Origin: Clostridia bacterium
Lineage (GTDB): Bacteria; Bacillota; Clostridia; Christensenellales; CAG-138
DNA: 55,634 bases
Assembly (NCBI GenBank): GCA_017509785.1
Contig: JAFWOT010000018.1
Span: 1-55,634, forward strand
Reading direction: 5' to 3'
Shown here: positions 19,308 through 26,817 of the stretch, piece by piece
Numbering within the stretch: the first letter of the stretch is position 1
Layout of the letters: the number at the start of each line of letters is the position of its first letter
Notes under the pieces: model-generated
Databases searched by the model: none
Told to the model about the DNA's origin: nothing
What the model saw: only the letters and a program-made list of their open reading frames with translations
Made by a program: the position numbers and the translations under genes

Positions 19308-19514
19308 CTTGCGTGCCCGTGAGAGCAGTCCACGGGGCGAACTGCTGTTCCTGACGGAACAGACCGTCGCCCGTTCGATCCCTTTCAAAACATTCACCGG
19401 ATGTTTTGAATTGCCTTCGGCAACCGGGATCGAACCTCGAACCCGCATTCGCTTCGCTCAAGCAGGTAAGTGTGTCCCGTTTTCCGCCAATGCAAAAGGC
19501 CATGCACAGCATGG
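19308..19514. repeat. long direct repeat, copy B, adjoining the tRNA-Gly gene
   Basis: Second copy of the hairpin-rich unit, about 207 bp, differing from copy A by a few substitutions and a small indel near 19369. Its right end runs into the 41-bp palindrome that reaches the tRNA 3' end. Confidence 0.85.
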
Positions 19515-19527
19515 CCTTTTGCATTGG
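19487..19527. repeat. perfect 19-bp inverted repeat fused to the tRNA 3' CCA
   Basis: Arms at 19487-19505 and 19509-19527 with a 3-base loop. The outer bases of one arm are the CCA of the tRNA-Gly gene. No T-run follows on the minus strand, so it is not a standard terminator; it could be a processing signal or the remnant of an insertion at the tRNA end. Confidence 0.8.
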
Positions 19528-19600
19528 AGCGGGAAACGGGGCTCGAACCCGCCACCTCCGCCTTGGCAAGGCGGCGCTCTACCAAATGAGCTATTCCCGC
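19525..19600 (-). tRNA. tRNA-Gly (anticodon GCC)
   Basis: A 76-base cloverleaf on the minus strand: acceptor GCGGGAA/TTCCCGC, D stem GCTC/GAGC, anticodon stem CCGCC/GGCGG around loop TTGCCAA, T arm with TTCGAAC, discriminator T and an encoded CCA. All stems pair, with one G-T in the T stem. Confidence 0.97.
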
Positions 19601-19631
19601 ATATGATGTTCTCCCGTTTGGGACATTGGCT

Positions 19632-19660
19632 ATTATACATTCGGAGAAGGGGAAAGTCAA
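19632..19660 (-). promoter_or_regulatory. promoter of the tRNA-Gly gene
   Basis: On the minus strand TTGACT (19660-19655) and TATAAT (19637-19632), 17 bases apart, about 30 bases before the mature 5' end. Confidence 0.8.
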
Positions 19661-19731
19661 GAGAAAAATTCTAAAACCGGAAAATATACCGAATGCGGCG
19701 GAAATACCGTCGATAAACGCCCATTTTGCAC

Positions 19732-19760
19732 TTGAAAAATCCCCCGCGTGAGTGCATAAT
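19732..19760 (+). promoter_or_regulatory. promoter of the ftsB-like operon
   Basis: TTGAAA at 19732-19737 and CATAAT at 19755-19760, 17 bases apart. A start near 19767 makes the ATG at 19775 too close to be used comfortably and supports the TTG at 19799. Confidence 0.65.
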
Positions 19761-19798
19761 ATAGATGTCATAATATGCCCGAGAGGAGGATGGATCCC

Positions 19799-20101
19799 TT
19801 GAAAAGCGGTTTTCTGAAGGACAGAAGGGTGCGCGTCGCGTCACGGGTGCTCGTCGCGGTGCTGATAATTGCGTTTGCGGCGTTCATCGTGCTGCAGCTC
19901 TATTCCCAAAGGCAGAAGCTTGCGGAGATCCGCGCCGAAAAGGAAAGGCTCGAGACCCGTCTTGAGGAGCTCATGCGCGAGCAGGAGAGGCTGCAGAGCA
20001 ATCTCGAATACGTAAAAAGTATGGAGGGGCTCCTGCGTTACGCGCGGGAGAATCTCGGCTACATAGACGACGGTGAAACGAGGATAGACGTGCATGACTG
20101 A
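19799..20101 (+). CDS. septum formation initiator, FtsB/DivIC family
   Basis: Small division protein of 100 residues: short basic cytoplasmic start, one membrane helix (about 14-32, VLVAVLIIAFAAFIVLQLY), then a coiled coil (about 34-70, rich in Lys/Glu/Arg) and a short tail. Size and order fit DivIC/FtsB, which bridges FtsL and FtsQ/DivIB at the septum. The TTG start has AGGAGG nine bases before it; in-frame ATGs at 19775 and 19790 lie before or inside the SD. It overlaps the next gene by eight bases. FtsB-type genes often sit near a Ppx/GppA-type gene in Bacillota, as here. Confidence 0.82.
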   Translation: MKSGFLKDRRVRVASRVLVAVLIIAFAAFIVLQLYSQRQKLAEIRAEKERLETRLEELMREQERLQSNLEYVKSMEGLLRYARENLGYIDDGETRIDVHD

Positions 20102-20987
20102 GTTTGCGGTAATAGACATCGGGAGCAATTCCATAAGATACGCGGAGGAGCGCGGCGGCGCCCTCCCCGAAAAGGAGATATACACGACGAGGCTCGGCAG
20201 CGGTCTTGCGGAGACCGGCCTCCTTGCGAAGGAGACCATGAGCCGCAGCCTTGAGGTCATAGAGCGGCTCGCCTCCCGCGCGGGGGCGGCGGGGCTCAAA
20301 CCCGCGGCATACGCCACGAGCGCCGTCAGAGACGCGGAAAACGGGCGCGAATTCGCCGCCCTCGTTGAGGAGCGTACCGGCGTTCCCGTCGAGATACTCG
20401 AAGGCTCCGAGGAGGCGAGGCTCGCCTTTTCCGGCGCGGTCGGCAATGGGAGCGGGTACGATACCCTCCTCGATATAGGCGGGGCTTCCATGCAGGTCGT
20501 TCGGGCGGACTATGCCGCGAGCTTCCCCGCGGGGTGCGTCCGCTGCGGGGACGTTGCGCGCGGCGCGCTCCGTCTGCCCGACTGCGACACGCTTTGGAGC
20601 ACCCAGCAGATGGTCGTCGACGGATACGTGGACGGCGTCATGGATCTGCCTAAGCTCGAAGTCAAAGCGCTCGTCGGCGTCGGCGGGACGATAACGACCC
20701 TTGCCGCGCTCGAAGCGGGGCTCGCCGTTTTTGACAGGAGCGCGGTCGAGACCGTCACTCTGACCCGGAGCGGCGTTCGGCGGCTCATCTCCCGCCTTGC
20801 CGAAATGGGCGCGAAGCGGGCGGAGCATCCCCTCCTTCGCGAGAGGCACGACGTGATACTCTACGGCGCGTACATACTCCATCACGCGATGGAGAGGCTG
20901 AAGGCCGATTCCATGGGCGTCTCCTGCGCGGACGGGATGGAAGGATATCTGCGCTTATTAAAGACCCGTGAGGCAGACGATGAGTGA
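20094..20987 (+). CDS. Ppx/GppA-family phosphatase
   Basis: Actin-like (ASKHA) phosphatase of 297 residues, expected to hydrolyse polyphosphate or pppGpp. The phosphate-1 loop AVIDIGSNSIRYAEE is at the start, GSEEARLAFSGA at about 103, the second loop LLDIGGASMQVV at about 125 and VGVGGTITTLAAL at about 195. It is the short form, without the C-terminal HD domain of E. coli Ppx. The reading frame begins inside the ftsB-like gene and overlaps the transporter gene at its end, so the four genes are probably one transcript. Confidence 0.88.
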   Translation: MTEFAVIDIGSNSIRYAEERGGALPEKEIYTTRLGSGLAETGLLAKETMSRSLEVIERLASRAGAAGLKPAAYATSAVRDAENGREFAALVEERTGVPVEILEGSEEARLAFSGAVGNGSGYDTLLDIGGASMQVVRADYAASFPAGCVRCGDVARGALRLPDCDTLWSTQQMVVDGYVDGVMDLPKLEVKALVGVGGTITTLAALEAGLAVFDRSAVETVTLTRSGVRRLISRLAEMGAKRAEHPLLRERHDVILYGAYILHHAMERLKADSMGVSCADGMEGYLRLLKTREADDE

Positions 20988-21588
20988 TCGGCAAACGGAA
21001 CGGAAGAACACGGAGACGACGAGGCTTTCGAGCCTCTTCTTCGCGTTCGTGCGGATAGGCGCCTTCACCTTCGGCGGGGGATACGCCATGCTCCCCATGC
21101 TGGAGCGCGAGTGCGTCGAGAAGACCGGCTGGGTGACGAGGGACGAACTGCTCGATTATTTCGCAATAGGCCAATGCACGCCGGGCGTCATCGCCGTCAA
21201 CACGGCGACATTCGTCGGCAAAAAGATGCGCGGCTTCTGGGGCGCGCTCTGCTGCACGGCGGGCGTGGTGCTGCCCTCGTTCATAATTATCTGCGTGCTG
21301 ACGGCGCTGCTCGCGAACTTCGCCGAGCTCACCCCCGTAAAATACGCCCTGCACGGCATCCGCGTGGCGGTGGGCGTGCTCATACTGAACACCGTTATAA
21401 AGCTCGTTAAGGAGAAGATAAACGAGCCCCTCGGCTACGTGCTCGCGGCCGCGGCGTTCCTTCTCGTTGCGCTCCCGTCGACTCTCGGTTGGAGCTTCAG
21501 GGTCTCGCCCGTGTTCGTCGTCATAGGCGCGGCGCTCATAGGCATCGTGCGCGGCCTCATCAAAAGGAGAGGGGGCGCGGATAAATGA
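20980..21588 (+). CDS. chromate transporter family protein, N-type half
   Basis: Half-size ChrA-family membrane protein of 202 residues with the family signature FTFGGGYAMLPMLE near residue 25 and GQCTPGVIAVNTATFVG near 62, and five to six membrane helices. Full ChrA proteins carry two such halves; short ones come as adjacent pairs, as here, and probably assemble together. The ATG at 20980 has GAGG upstream and overlaps the ppx-like stop. True substrate is uncertain: many homologues are found where chromate is absent. Confidence 0.88.
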   Translation: MSDRQTERKNTETTRLSSLFFAFVRIGAFTFGGGYAMLPMLERECVEKTGWVTRDELLDYFAIGQCTPGVIAVNTATFVGKKMRGFWGALCCTAGVVLPSFIIICVLTALLANFAELTPVKYALHGIRVAVGVLILNTVIKLVKEKINEPLGYVLAAAAFLLVALPSTLGWSFRVSPVFVVIGAALIGIVRGLIKRRGGADK

Positions 21589-22187
21589 GAATATACCTGA
21601 TCCTCATTTACGAATTCTTCAAGATAGGCCTCTTCGCCGCGGGCGGCGGGCTCGCGACACTGCCGTTCCTTTCCGCCCTTGCGGATAAGTACCCGTGGCT
21701 GACCTCCGAAATGATAAGCCAGATGGTCGCGCTCTCGGAATCGACCCCGGGGCCGCTCGGCATCAACATGGCGACCTACTCCGGCTACATGGCGGGGTAC
21801 AACACGTTCGGCAGCCCGCTCCTCGGCGTGACAACGGCCTTCACCGCGACGGCCTCGCTCGTCGCGCCGTCGTTCATCGTTATAATGATCGTCGCGCGGA
21901 TGCTCGACAGATACAAGAATTCCACCCTCGTGAACGACGCGTTCTCGGGGCTGCGTCCCGCCGTCGCCGGGCTCATCGCCGCCGCGGCGTGGAGCGTCAT
22001 CGGCACGACGCTCTTCAACTTCACGGCGGCCTCCTTCGGCGAATTCTTCTGCCTGCCGGAGATACTGCTCTTCGCGCTCATGTTCGTGCTGACGAACCTG
22101 AAGCATTTAAAGAAGCTCCATCCGCTCGTGTTCATCGTCTTCGCCGCCGCGGCAGGGATCGCGATAGGGTATACGGTTGGGTGGTAA
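21585..22187 (+). CDS. chromate transporter family protein, second half
   Basis: Partner of the preceding half transporter, 200 residues, overlapping it by four bases (ATGA). It carries GLFAAGGGLATLPFL near residue 15 and SESTPGPLGINMATYSGY near 49, matching the same two signature regions with different residues, as in known pairs. It has five to six membrane helices and ends the operon. A hairpin at 22230-22245 lies downstream but has no clear T-run. Confidence 0.88.
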   Translation: MRIYLILIYEFFKIGLFAAGGGLATLPFLSALADKYPWLTSEMISQMVALSESTPGPLGINMATYSGYMAGYNTFGSPLLGVTTAFTATASLVAPSFIVIMIVARMLDRYKNSTLVNDAFSGLRPAVAGLIAAAAWSVIGTTLFNFTAASFGEFFCLPEILLFALMFVLTNLKHLKKLHPLVFIVFAAAAGIAIGYTVGW

Positions 22188-22190
22188 ATC

Positions 22191-22260
22191 GGCAATTGGC
22201 AATTGGCAATTGAGGGAGGAACTCGAAGCCTTCCCCCAAGGGAAGCCGGGTCTTTCCCGG
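22191..22260. repeat. short GGCAATT tandem and palindromic remnants
   Basis: Three copies of GGCAATT at 22191-22211, then CTTCCC-ccaa-GGGAAG (22230-22245) and CCGGG-tcttt-CCCGG (22246-22260). Similar short strings occur in other gaps of this window. Confidence 0.5.
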
Positions 22261-22278
22261 AACCCGAAACTATATAAT

Positions 22279-22307
22279 TTGCAGTTGCGCGTAATATGGT
22301 GTATAAT
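22279..22307 (+). promoter_or_regulatory. promoter of the tryptophanase-like gene
   Basis: TTGCAG at 22279-22284 and TATAAT at 22302-22307, 17 bases apart. The leader of about 30 bases has no room for a TnaC-like peptide, which is the tryptophan sensor in enteric bacteria. Confidence 0.75.
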
Positions 22308-22341
22308 AAAGATTCAATAAAGCGTATAAGGAGACGGACTC

Positions 22342-23772
22342 ATGTCTAAAGTCAGGCTTTACAGCGGAGAGATCATACCCATCGAGATGCACAGGGTATC
22401 GACCGTCCACCCCATCAGGCTCATCCCGGTCGAGGACCGTGTGGCGGCGCTTGATGAGGCTGGCAACTGTTCATATAATTTAAAGAGCGAGGACGTGTTC
22501 ATCGATATGGTCACGGACTCGGGCTTCAACGCGATGAGCGACGCGCAGGCGGGCGCGTTCCACCTTGCCGATTTTGCATACGCCGGCAGCACCACCTACT
22601 ATAAGATGGCCGCCAAAATAAAGGAGATACTCGGCAAGGAGTACTTCCTCCCCGTCCATCAGGGCAGGGCATGCGAGCAGATGCTCGCCCGTTCCTTTGT
22701 CAGGAAGGGCGACCTCATCCCCACCAATTTCCACTTCTGCACGTTCCTCGCGCAGACCCGCCTGCAAGGCGGCGAGCTCGTCGAGTTCCTTCAGGATAAG
22801 GGCCTGACGACCGGCGGCGAGGACGGCTTCAAGGGCGATTACGATATCGAAAAGCTCGAGAGATTCCTTTCGGAGACCCCGAAGGAGCGCATCCCCCTCA
22901 TAAGGATAGAGGCGGGCACGAACCTCATCGGCGGTCAGCCCATTTCGATGGACAATATACTCGCGGTATCCGCCGTGGCGAAGAAGCACGGTATAAGGAC
23001 CCTGCTCGATATGTCCCTTGTCATGGATAACCTCCACTTCATAAAGACCCGCGACGAAAAGCGCCGCGATATGTCCGTCCGCGAGATCATCCGCGAGATG
23101 GCGGACGCCGTCGATATCATCTATTTCAGCGGGCGCAAGCTCGGCTTCGCGCGCGGCGGCGGCATCTGTATGAACGATCACGACGATTACATAACCGTCC
23201 GCAACAACGTCTCCTGCTTCGAGGGGTTCCCCACGTTCGGCGGCATGAGCTCCGCCGAGATGGAGGCGATGTGCGTCGGCTTTGACGATACCATGGACGA
23301 GGACGTCATCTCCCAGGGGCCCGATTTTATCGAGTACATGGTCGATGAGTTCAAAAAGCACGGCGTGCCCGTCGTCACTCCCGCGGGCGGCCTCGGCTGC
23401 CACCTCGACGCGGACAGGTTCTGCGATCATCTCGGAAAGAAGGACTTCCGCGGTGCGGCGCTTGCCGCCGCCATCTATATCGTGAGCGGCGCGAGGGGCA
23501 TGGAGCGCGGGCTTTCGAGCGAACCGCCCGAGGATTCCATAGCGCCCTTCGAGCTCGTCCGTCTCGCCGTGCCGAGGAGGGTCTATACCCTCTCCCACAT
23601 CAGGTACGTCGTCGACCGCGTCTGCTGGCTCTATGACCACCGTGAAATGATCGGCGCCATGCGCTGGGAGGATGAGAGCGTTTCGGCGCATATGTTCATC
23701 GATTTCCTCCGCCCCGTCGGCGACTGGCGCGAAAGGCTCGCCGAGGAGTATAAAAAGGCGGGGTTGGAATAA
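22342..23772 (+). CDS. beta-eliminating lyase, tryptophanase/tyrosine phenol-lyase-like
   Basis: PLP enzyme of 476 residues in the tryptophanase/tyrosine phenol-lyase group, which cleaves aromatic amino acids to indole or phenol, pyruvate and ammonia. Family features in order: EDVFIDMVTDSG, YAGSTTYYKMA, LPVHQGRACEQML, GGQPISM, the PLP lysine region SGRKLGFARGGG, EGFPTFGGM and LVRLAVPRRVYT. One difference stands out: the DSAR/DATR segment near the cofactor reads DMSLVMDN, so the Arg expected there is missing. The substrate may therefore not be tryptophan. It is a single gene with its own promoter. Confidence 0.75.
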   Translation: MSKVRLYSGEIIPIEMHRVSTVHPIRLIPVEDRVAALDEAGNCSYNLKSEDVFIDMVTDSGFNAMSDAQAGAFHLADFAYAGSTTYYKMAAKIKEILGKEYFLPVHQGRACEQMLARSFVRKGDLIPTNFHFCTFLAQTRLQGGELVEFLQDKGLTTGGEDGFKGDYDIEKLERFLSETPKERIPLIRIEAGTNLIGGQPISMDNILAVSAVAKKHGIRTLLDMSLVMDNLHFIKTRDEKRRDMSVREIIREMADAVDIIYFSGRKLGFARGGGICMNDHDDYITVRNNVSCFEGFPTFGGMSSAEMEAMCVGFDDTMDEDVISQGPDFIEYMVDEFKKHGVPVVTPAGGLGCHLDADRFCDHLGKKDFRGAALAAAIYIVSGARGMERGLSSEPPEDSIAPFELVRLAVPRRVYTLSHIRYVVDRVCWLYDHREMIGAMRWEDESVSAHMFIDFLRPVGDWRERLAEEYKKAGLE

Positions 23773-23955
23773 GCGCGGGGATCCCCACGGAAGCTTCGGG
23801 GCTGTGTTTTTGCTGTCTGCATGGATATTACAGACGGGAGGAATGGATAGAAGCGTTTCCTCGCTCTGCTGCCCGCGCTGCTTGCAGCGGCGGTTTGCCG
23901 GGAAAGCGCACCAACGCCGCGGGGCCGAAGCCCCATTGATTTAATCGGAGGGAAT

Positions 23956-24561
23956 ATGAAGCTCATTATCGCATCGAACAACAGGCACAAGATAGAGGAG
24001 ATAAAGGCCATGCTCGGCTGCCGCTTCGAGACCGTTCTGGGTCAGCGCGAGGCGGGTCTGGAGCTCGAGGTCGACGAGAATGCCGAGACCCTTGAGGGCA
24101 ACGCGAAGAAGAAGGCCGAAGAGGTGTTCGCGCTCGCGGATTCCATGGGCCTGCTCGAAATGGGCGACGCGGTGCTTGCGGACGATACCGGTCTGCTCGT
24201 CGACGCGCTTCACGGCGCGCCGGGCGTTCATTCCGCGAGATACGCGACGGACGGACACGACGACGCCGCCAACCGCGAAAAGCTCCTTTATGAGATGCGG
24301 AACGTCCCCGAAGGGGAGCGCGGCGCGCATTTTGCGACGGCTATGGTCCTGAAGCGCAAGGGCGATACGGATATAGAAGCGACGGGCCGCGTGTTCGGCT
24401 CCATCACGACCGAGGAGGCGGGGGAGAACGGCTTCGGCTACGATCCGCTCTTCTGGTACGAGCCGATGAAAAAGACCTTCGCCGAGATGACGGCGGAGGA
24501 AAAAAACACCGTGAGCCACAGGAAAAACGCGCTTTCGCTGGTGCTTGCGGCGCTCATGTGA
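23956..24561 (+). CDS. rdgB: XTP/dITP diphosphatase (RdgB/HAM1)
   Basis: House-cleaning pyrophosphatase that removes ITP, dITP and XTP from nucleotide pools; 201 residues, the usual size. N-terminal IIASNNRHKIEEIKAML, ADDTGLLVDALHGAPGVHSARYA and GENGFGYDPLF are the family motifs; SHRKNAL closes the active site. The ATG follows ATCGGAGGG. The stop is one base before the phosphodiesterase start, so the two are translationally coupled. The upstream gap (23773-23955) holds only two GC-rich hairpins. Confidence 0.95.
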   Translation: MKLIIASNNRHKIEEIKAMLGCRFETVLGQREAGLELEVDENAETLEGNAKKKAEEVFALADSMGLLEMGDAVLADDTGLLVDALHGAPGVHSARYATDGHDDAANREKLLYEMRNVPEGERGAHFATAMVLKRKGDTDIEATGRVFGSITTEEAGENGFGYDPLFWYEPMKKTFAEMTAEEKNTVSHRKNALSLVLAALM

Positions 24562-24562
24562 T

Positions 24563-25090
24563 ATGAAGAGGATCTGCGTTATCTCGGATACGCACGGCTC
24601 GTCCTCGGCTCTCGACGCTGTGCTGCTCGCCGCCGGCGAGGCGGACGGGTACTTTCACCTCGGCGACGTCGCCGGGGACGCGAAGCGCATCGCGGAAAAG
24701 ACGGGCAAGCCCGTCTACGCGGTGCTCGGCAACTGCGATTGGGGCTTCTCTCGCGAGACGGAGGAATGCGTGTTCCCCGCCCCGCAAAAGCGCGTCACGA
24801 CGGAGCTCGTCGTCCGCGTGGAGGATGCCCGCATATTTCTGACGCACGGGCATCTTTATGACGTCGACATGGGCGGCTGCACCCTGGGCTATCGCGCCGA
24901 GGAGCTCAACTGCGCCGCCGCGCTCTACGGGCACACCCACAGGGGCGAGCTCTCCGCGTTCGGCAGAGTGCTGAAGCTCAACCCCGGTTCACCCTCCCGC
25001 CCGCGCGGCGGGAGCCGACCTTCCTATGCCATACTGGAGGTCGACGGCGGCGACGTGAACGCGGGGATAAAGATATTGGGAGAAAGTTAA
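24563..25090 (+). CDS. metallophosphoesterase, YfcE/MJ0936 family
   Basis: Small calcineurin-like phosphodiesterase of 175 residues. Metal-binding motifs are CVISDTHGSSSAL (about 5), FHLGDVAGD (about 36), VLGNCDWG (about 60), THGHLYD (about 93) and YGHTHRGEL (about 122), all intact. Homologues hydrolyse small phosphodiesters in vitro; the natural substrate is unknown. The start is the ATG one base after the rdgB stop, and the stop abuts the GTG of the HD gene: rdgB-yfcE-HD is one operon, a common layout in Clostridia. Confidence 0.9.
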   Translation: MKRICVISDTHGSSSALDAVLLAAGEADGYFHLGDVAGDAKRIAEKTGKPVYAVLGNCDWGFSRETEECVFPAPQKRVTTELVVRVEDARIFLTHGHLYDVDMGGCTLGYRAEELNCAAALYGHTHRGELSAFGRVLKLNPGSPSRPRGGSRPSYAILEVDGGDVNAGIKILGES

Positions 25091-25699
25091 GTGAGACCGG
25101 AAGAACTCTTGAACATACTCCACCTTGCCGAGCGCTTGAAGGACACGCCGCGGCACTGTTACACCTCGGGCGGGCGGCGCGAGAGCGTTGCCGAGCACAG
25201 CTGGCGCACGGCGCTCATGGCGTATCTCGTCGCGGACGAATTCCCCGGGGCGGATATGGGAAAGGTGATAAAGATGTGCCTCATCCACGATATGGGCGAG
25301 GCGTTCACGGGGGATATCCCCGTCTTTTCAAAGACCGCCGGGGACGAGGCGCGCGAGGAGGAGCTGCTCTTCAAATGGGTCGATTCCCTGCCGGAGCCTT
25401 ACCGCACGGAGTTCGCTTCGCTCTACCGCGAGATGGCGGAGCGGCAGACCACGGAGGCCCGCATCTATAAGGCGATGGACAGCCTCGAGGCGGTGATACA
25501 GCATAACGAATCCGATATCTCCACCTGGGAGCCGCACGAATACGCTCTCCAGCGCGAGTATGCATGGGATCGCATGGCGTTCTCCGAATACCTCACGCAG
25601 CTCAGGCAGGCCGTCCTCGATGAGACGGAGGAGAAGATAAAGGCAAAACCCGAAGGAATACCGATGGATCAAGACAAGAAAAAGAGGAGCCCCGAATAA
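25091..25699 (+). CDS. HD-domain hydrolase (YfbR/HDDC2-like 5'-nucleotidase)
   Basis: HD phosphohydrolase of 202 residues resembling YfbR/HDDC2 5'-deoxynucleotidases. Metal-ligand motifs are RRESVAEHSWRTAL (about 29-42), CLIHDMGEAFTGDIP (HD, about 63-77) and a later Asp in AMDSLEAVIQHNESD. The start is GTG directly at the end of the phosphodiesterase gene. The last codons (KKKRSPE) and the TAA lie inside the stem of the terminator shared with greA, so the C-terminal tail is dictated by the hairpin. Confidence 0.85.
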   Translation: MRPEELLNILHLAERLKDTPRHCYTSGGRRESVAEHSWRTALMAYLVADEFPGADMGKVIKMCLIHDMGEAFTGDIPVFSKTAGDEAREEELLFKWVDSLPEPYRTEFASLYREMAERQTTEARIYKAMDSLEAVIQHNESDISTWEPHEYALQREYAWDRMAFSEYLTQLRQAVLDETEEKIKAKPEGIPMDQDKKKRSPE

Positions 25700-25714
25700 T
25701 TATCGGAGCTCCTC
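25684..25714. terminator. terminator, first of three tandem copies
   Basis: Stem GAGGAGC/GCTCCTC plus inner CCGA/TCGG, with TTTTTCTTG on the minus strand for greA. On the plus strand a T7 run follows about 17 bases later for the HD gene. Confidence 0.85.
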
Positions 25715-25735
25715 TGTACGTTATCCGGGATTTTT

Positions 25736-25933
25736 TTAGCCCTTTATCCCCTTTTTTATCACGAACTTCATCACACCGCCGGGAGTCCGGATCTCGATGG
25801 TCTCGCCGACCTTATGGCCGATGAGTCCCGCGCCGACGGGGGAATTGCCGCGACCAAAGGGAGCCGCGCGGGTCAGCGCGTCCGCGCCGCGAGAGGCGCG
25901 GGATCGCGATAAGCCAAGCCCGCTGAACCGCAC
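25736..25933 (-). pseudogene. greA 3'-end duplicate 1 in a 65-codon ORF
   Basis: The last 37 codons read NSPVGAGLIGHKVGET and on to the stop, as in GreA, with Ile for Val, Arg for Gln and one extra Lys. The N-terminal 28 codons come from the spacer (MRFSGLGLSRSR...). No SD or promoter was found. Differences from greA fall partly at silent positions. Confidence 0.7.
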
Positions 25934-25962
25934 CCGCGAGTCGATTCCGCCGCGTGAAAAAA

Positions 25963-26238
25963 GAGGAGCCCCGAATAATTATCGGAGCTCCTCTGTACGT
26001 TATCCGGGTTTTTTTCAGCCCTTTATCCCCTTTATCACAAACTTCATCACACCGCCGGGAGTCCGGATCTCCACGGTCTCGCCGACCTTATGGCCGATGA
26101 GCCCCGCGCCGACGGGGGAATTGCCGCGACCAAAGGGAGCCGCGCGGGTCAGCGCGTCCGCGCCGCGAGAGGCGCGGGATCGCGATAAGCCAAGCCCGCA
26201 GAACCGCACCCGCGAGTCAATTCCGCCGCGTGAAAAAA
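25963..26238. repeat. tandem unit 2: terminator, greA tail and spacer (276 bp)
   Basis: Second copy, with a complete terminator stem at 25963-25993 followed by TTTTTTCACG on the minus strand. Confidence 0.92.
26015..26209 (-). pseudogene. greA 3'-end duplicate 2 in a 64-codon ORF
   Basis: Same structure as duplicate 1, with the greA-length tail (no extra Lys) and Cys in place of Ser in the spacer-derived part. Closer to greA than duplicate 1. Confidence 0.7.
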
Positions 26239-26269
26239 GAGGAGCCCCGAATAATTATCGGAGCTCCTC
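26239..26269 (-). terminator. greA terminator proper (third copy)
   Basis: Same stem as the two downstream copies, with CTCTTTTTTCACG on the minus strand, 21 bases after the greA stop. The homology with the other units ends at AATT (26395-26398) inside greA. Confidence 0.88.
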
Positions 26270-26290
26270 TGTACGTTATCCGGGATTTTT

Positions 26291-26761
26291 TTAGCCCTTT
26301 ATCCCCTTTATCACGAACTTCATCACACCGCCGGGAGTCTGGATCTCGACGGTCTCGCCGACCTTATGGCCGATGAGACCCGCGCCGACGGGGGAATTAT
26401 TGGAAATACGCTTCTTGAAGGGATCGGCCTCTGCCGCGCCGACGATCTGGTACTCGTCGTCACGGTCGCGGGTGAGGTTGTGGAGCATGACGGTGGAGCC
26501 GACGGCGACGGTGTTTGCGTCGGCGGCCGCGCTCTCTATGACTATGGCGTTCTTCAGCATGGCCTCGACCTCGGCGATCTCATACTCGTTCTTCGCCTGA
26601 AGCTCCTTGGCGGCGTCATACTCGGCGTTCTCGGAAAGGTCGCCCTGTGCGCGGGCCTCCGAAATGAGCTCCGCGATCTCTGTCCTGCGGATATTCTTGA
26701 GATATGCCAGCTTATCGTCCAGTTCTTTCTTTCCTTCGGGAGTTAAATAGACTTCTGCCAT
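26291..26761 (-). CDS. greA: transcription elongation factor GreA
   Basis: Rescues backtracked RNA polymerase by stimulating transcript cleavage. It has 156 residues, the normal length: N-terminal coiled coil (about 1-75, with the tip ARAQGDLSENAEYDAAKE carrying the acidic pair) and the C-terminal FKBP-like domain (about 80-156, ending NSPVGAGLIGHKVGETVEI...). A consensus promoter lies upstream. The last 36 codons and the terminator are repeated twice downstream. The gene is convergent with the HD hydrolase operon. Confidence 0.96.
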   Translation of the reverse strand: MAEVYLTPEGKKELDDKLAYLKNIRRTEIAELISEARAQGDLSENAEYDAAKELQAKNEYEIAEVEAMLKNAIVIESAAADANTVAVGSTVMLHNLTRDRDDEYQIVGAAEADPFKKRISNNSPVGAGLIGHKVGETVEIQTPGGVMKFVIKGIKG

Positions 26762-26817
26762 TTTTATATATTCCTTTCAATTCGTTCATTTTAAAGCGGT
26801 TCACCGCGTACCTATGA

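Larger units (their letters stand above)
25684..25962. repeat. tandem unit 1: terminator, greA tail and 110-bp spacer (279 bp)
   Basis: Direct repeat of unit 2 (276 bp); the three extra bases lie in the greA-tail part (AAG, extra Lys). Contains the terminator, the last 37 codons of a greA copy and a GC-rich spacer not present in greA. Confidence 0.92.

Noticed and set aside
18816..19600. Integrated element with tRNA-Gly as attachment site
   Set aside because: No integrase, phage or conjugation gene nearby, and the repeats are only about 300 bp apart, so nothing mobile lies between them.
22188..22341. TnaC-like leader peptide before the tryptophanase-like gene
   Set aside because: The leader is about 30 bases; no short ORF with Trp was found.
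25797..26294. 165-codon plus-strand frame across the greA-tail repeats
   Set aside because: It is the complement of the greA tail and spacer, repeated twice; the minus-strand frames match GreA.
25684..26399. CRISPR-like array
   Set aside because: Only three units of about 276 bp, no short repeats with unique spacers and no cas gene.
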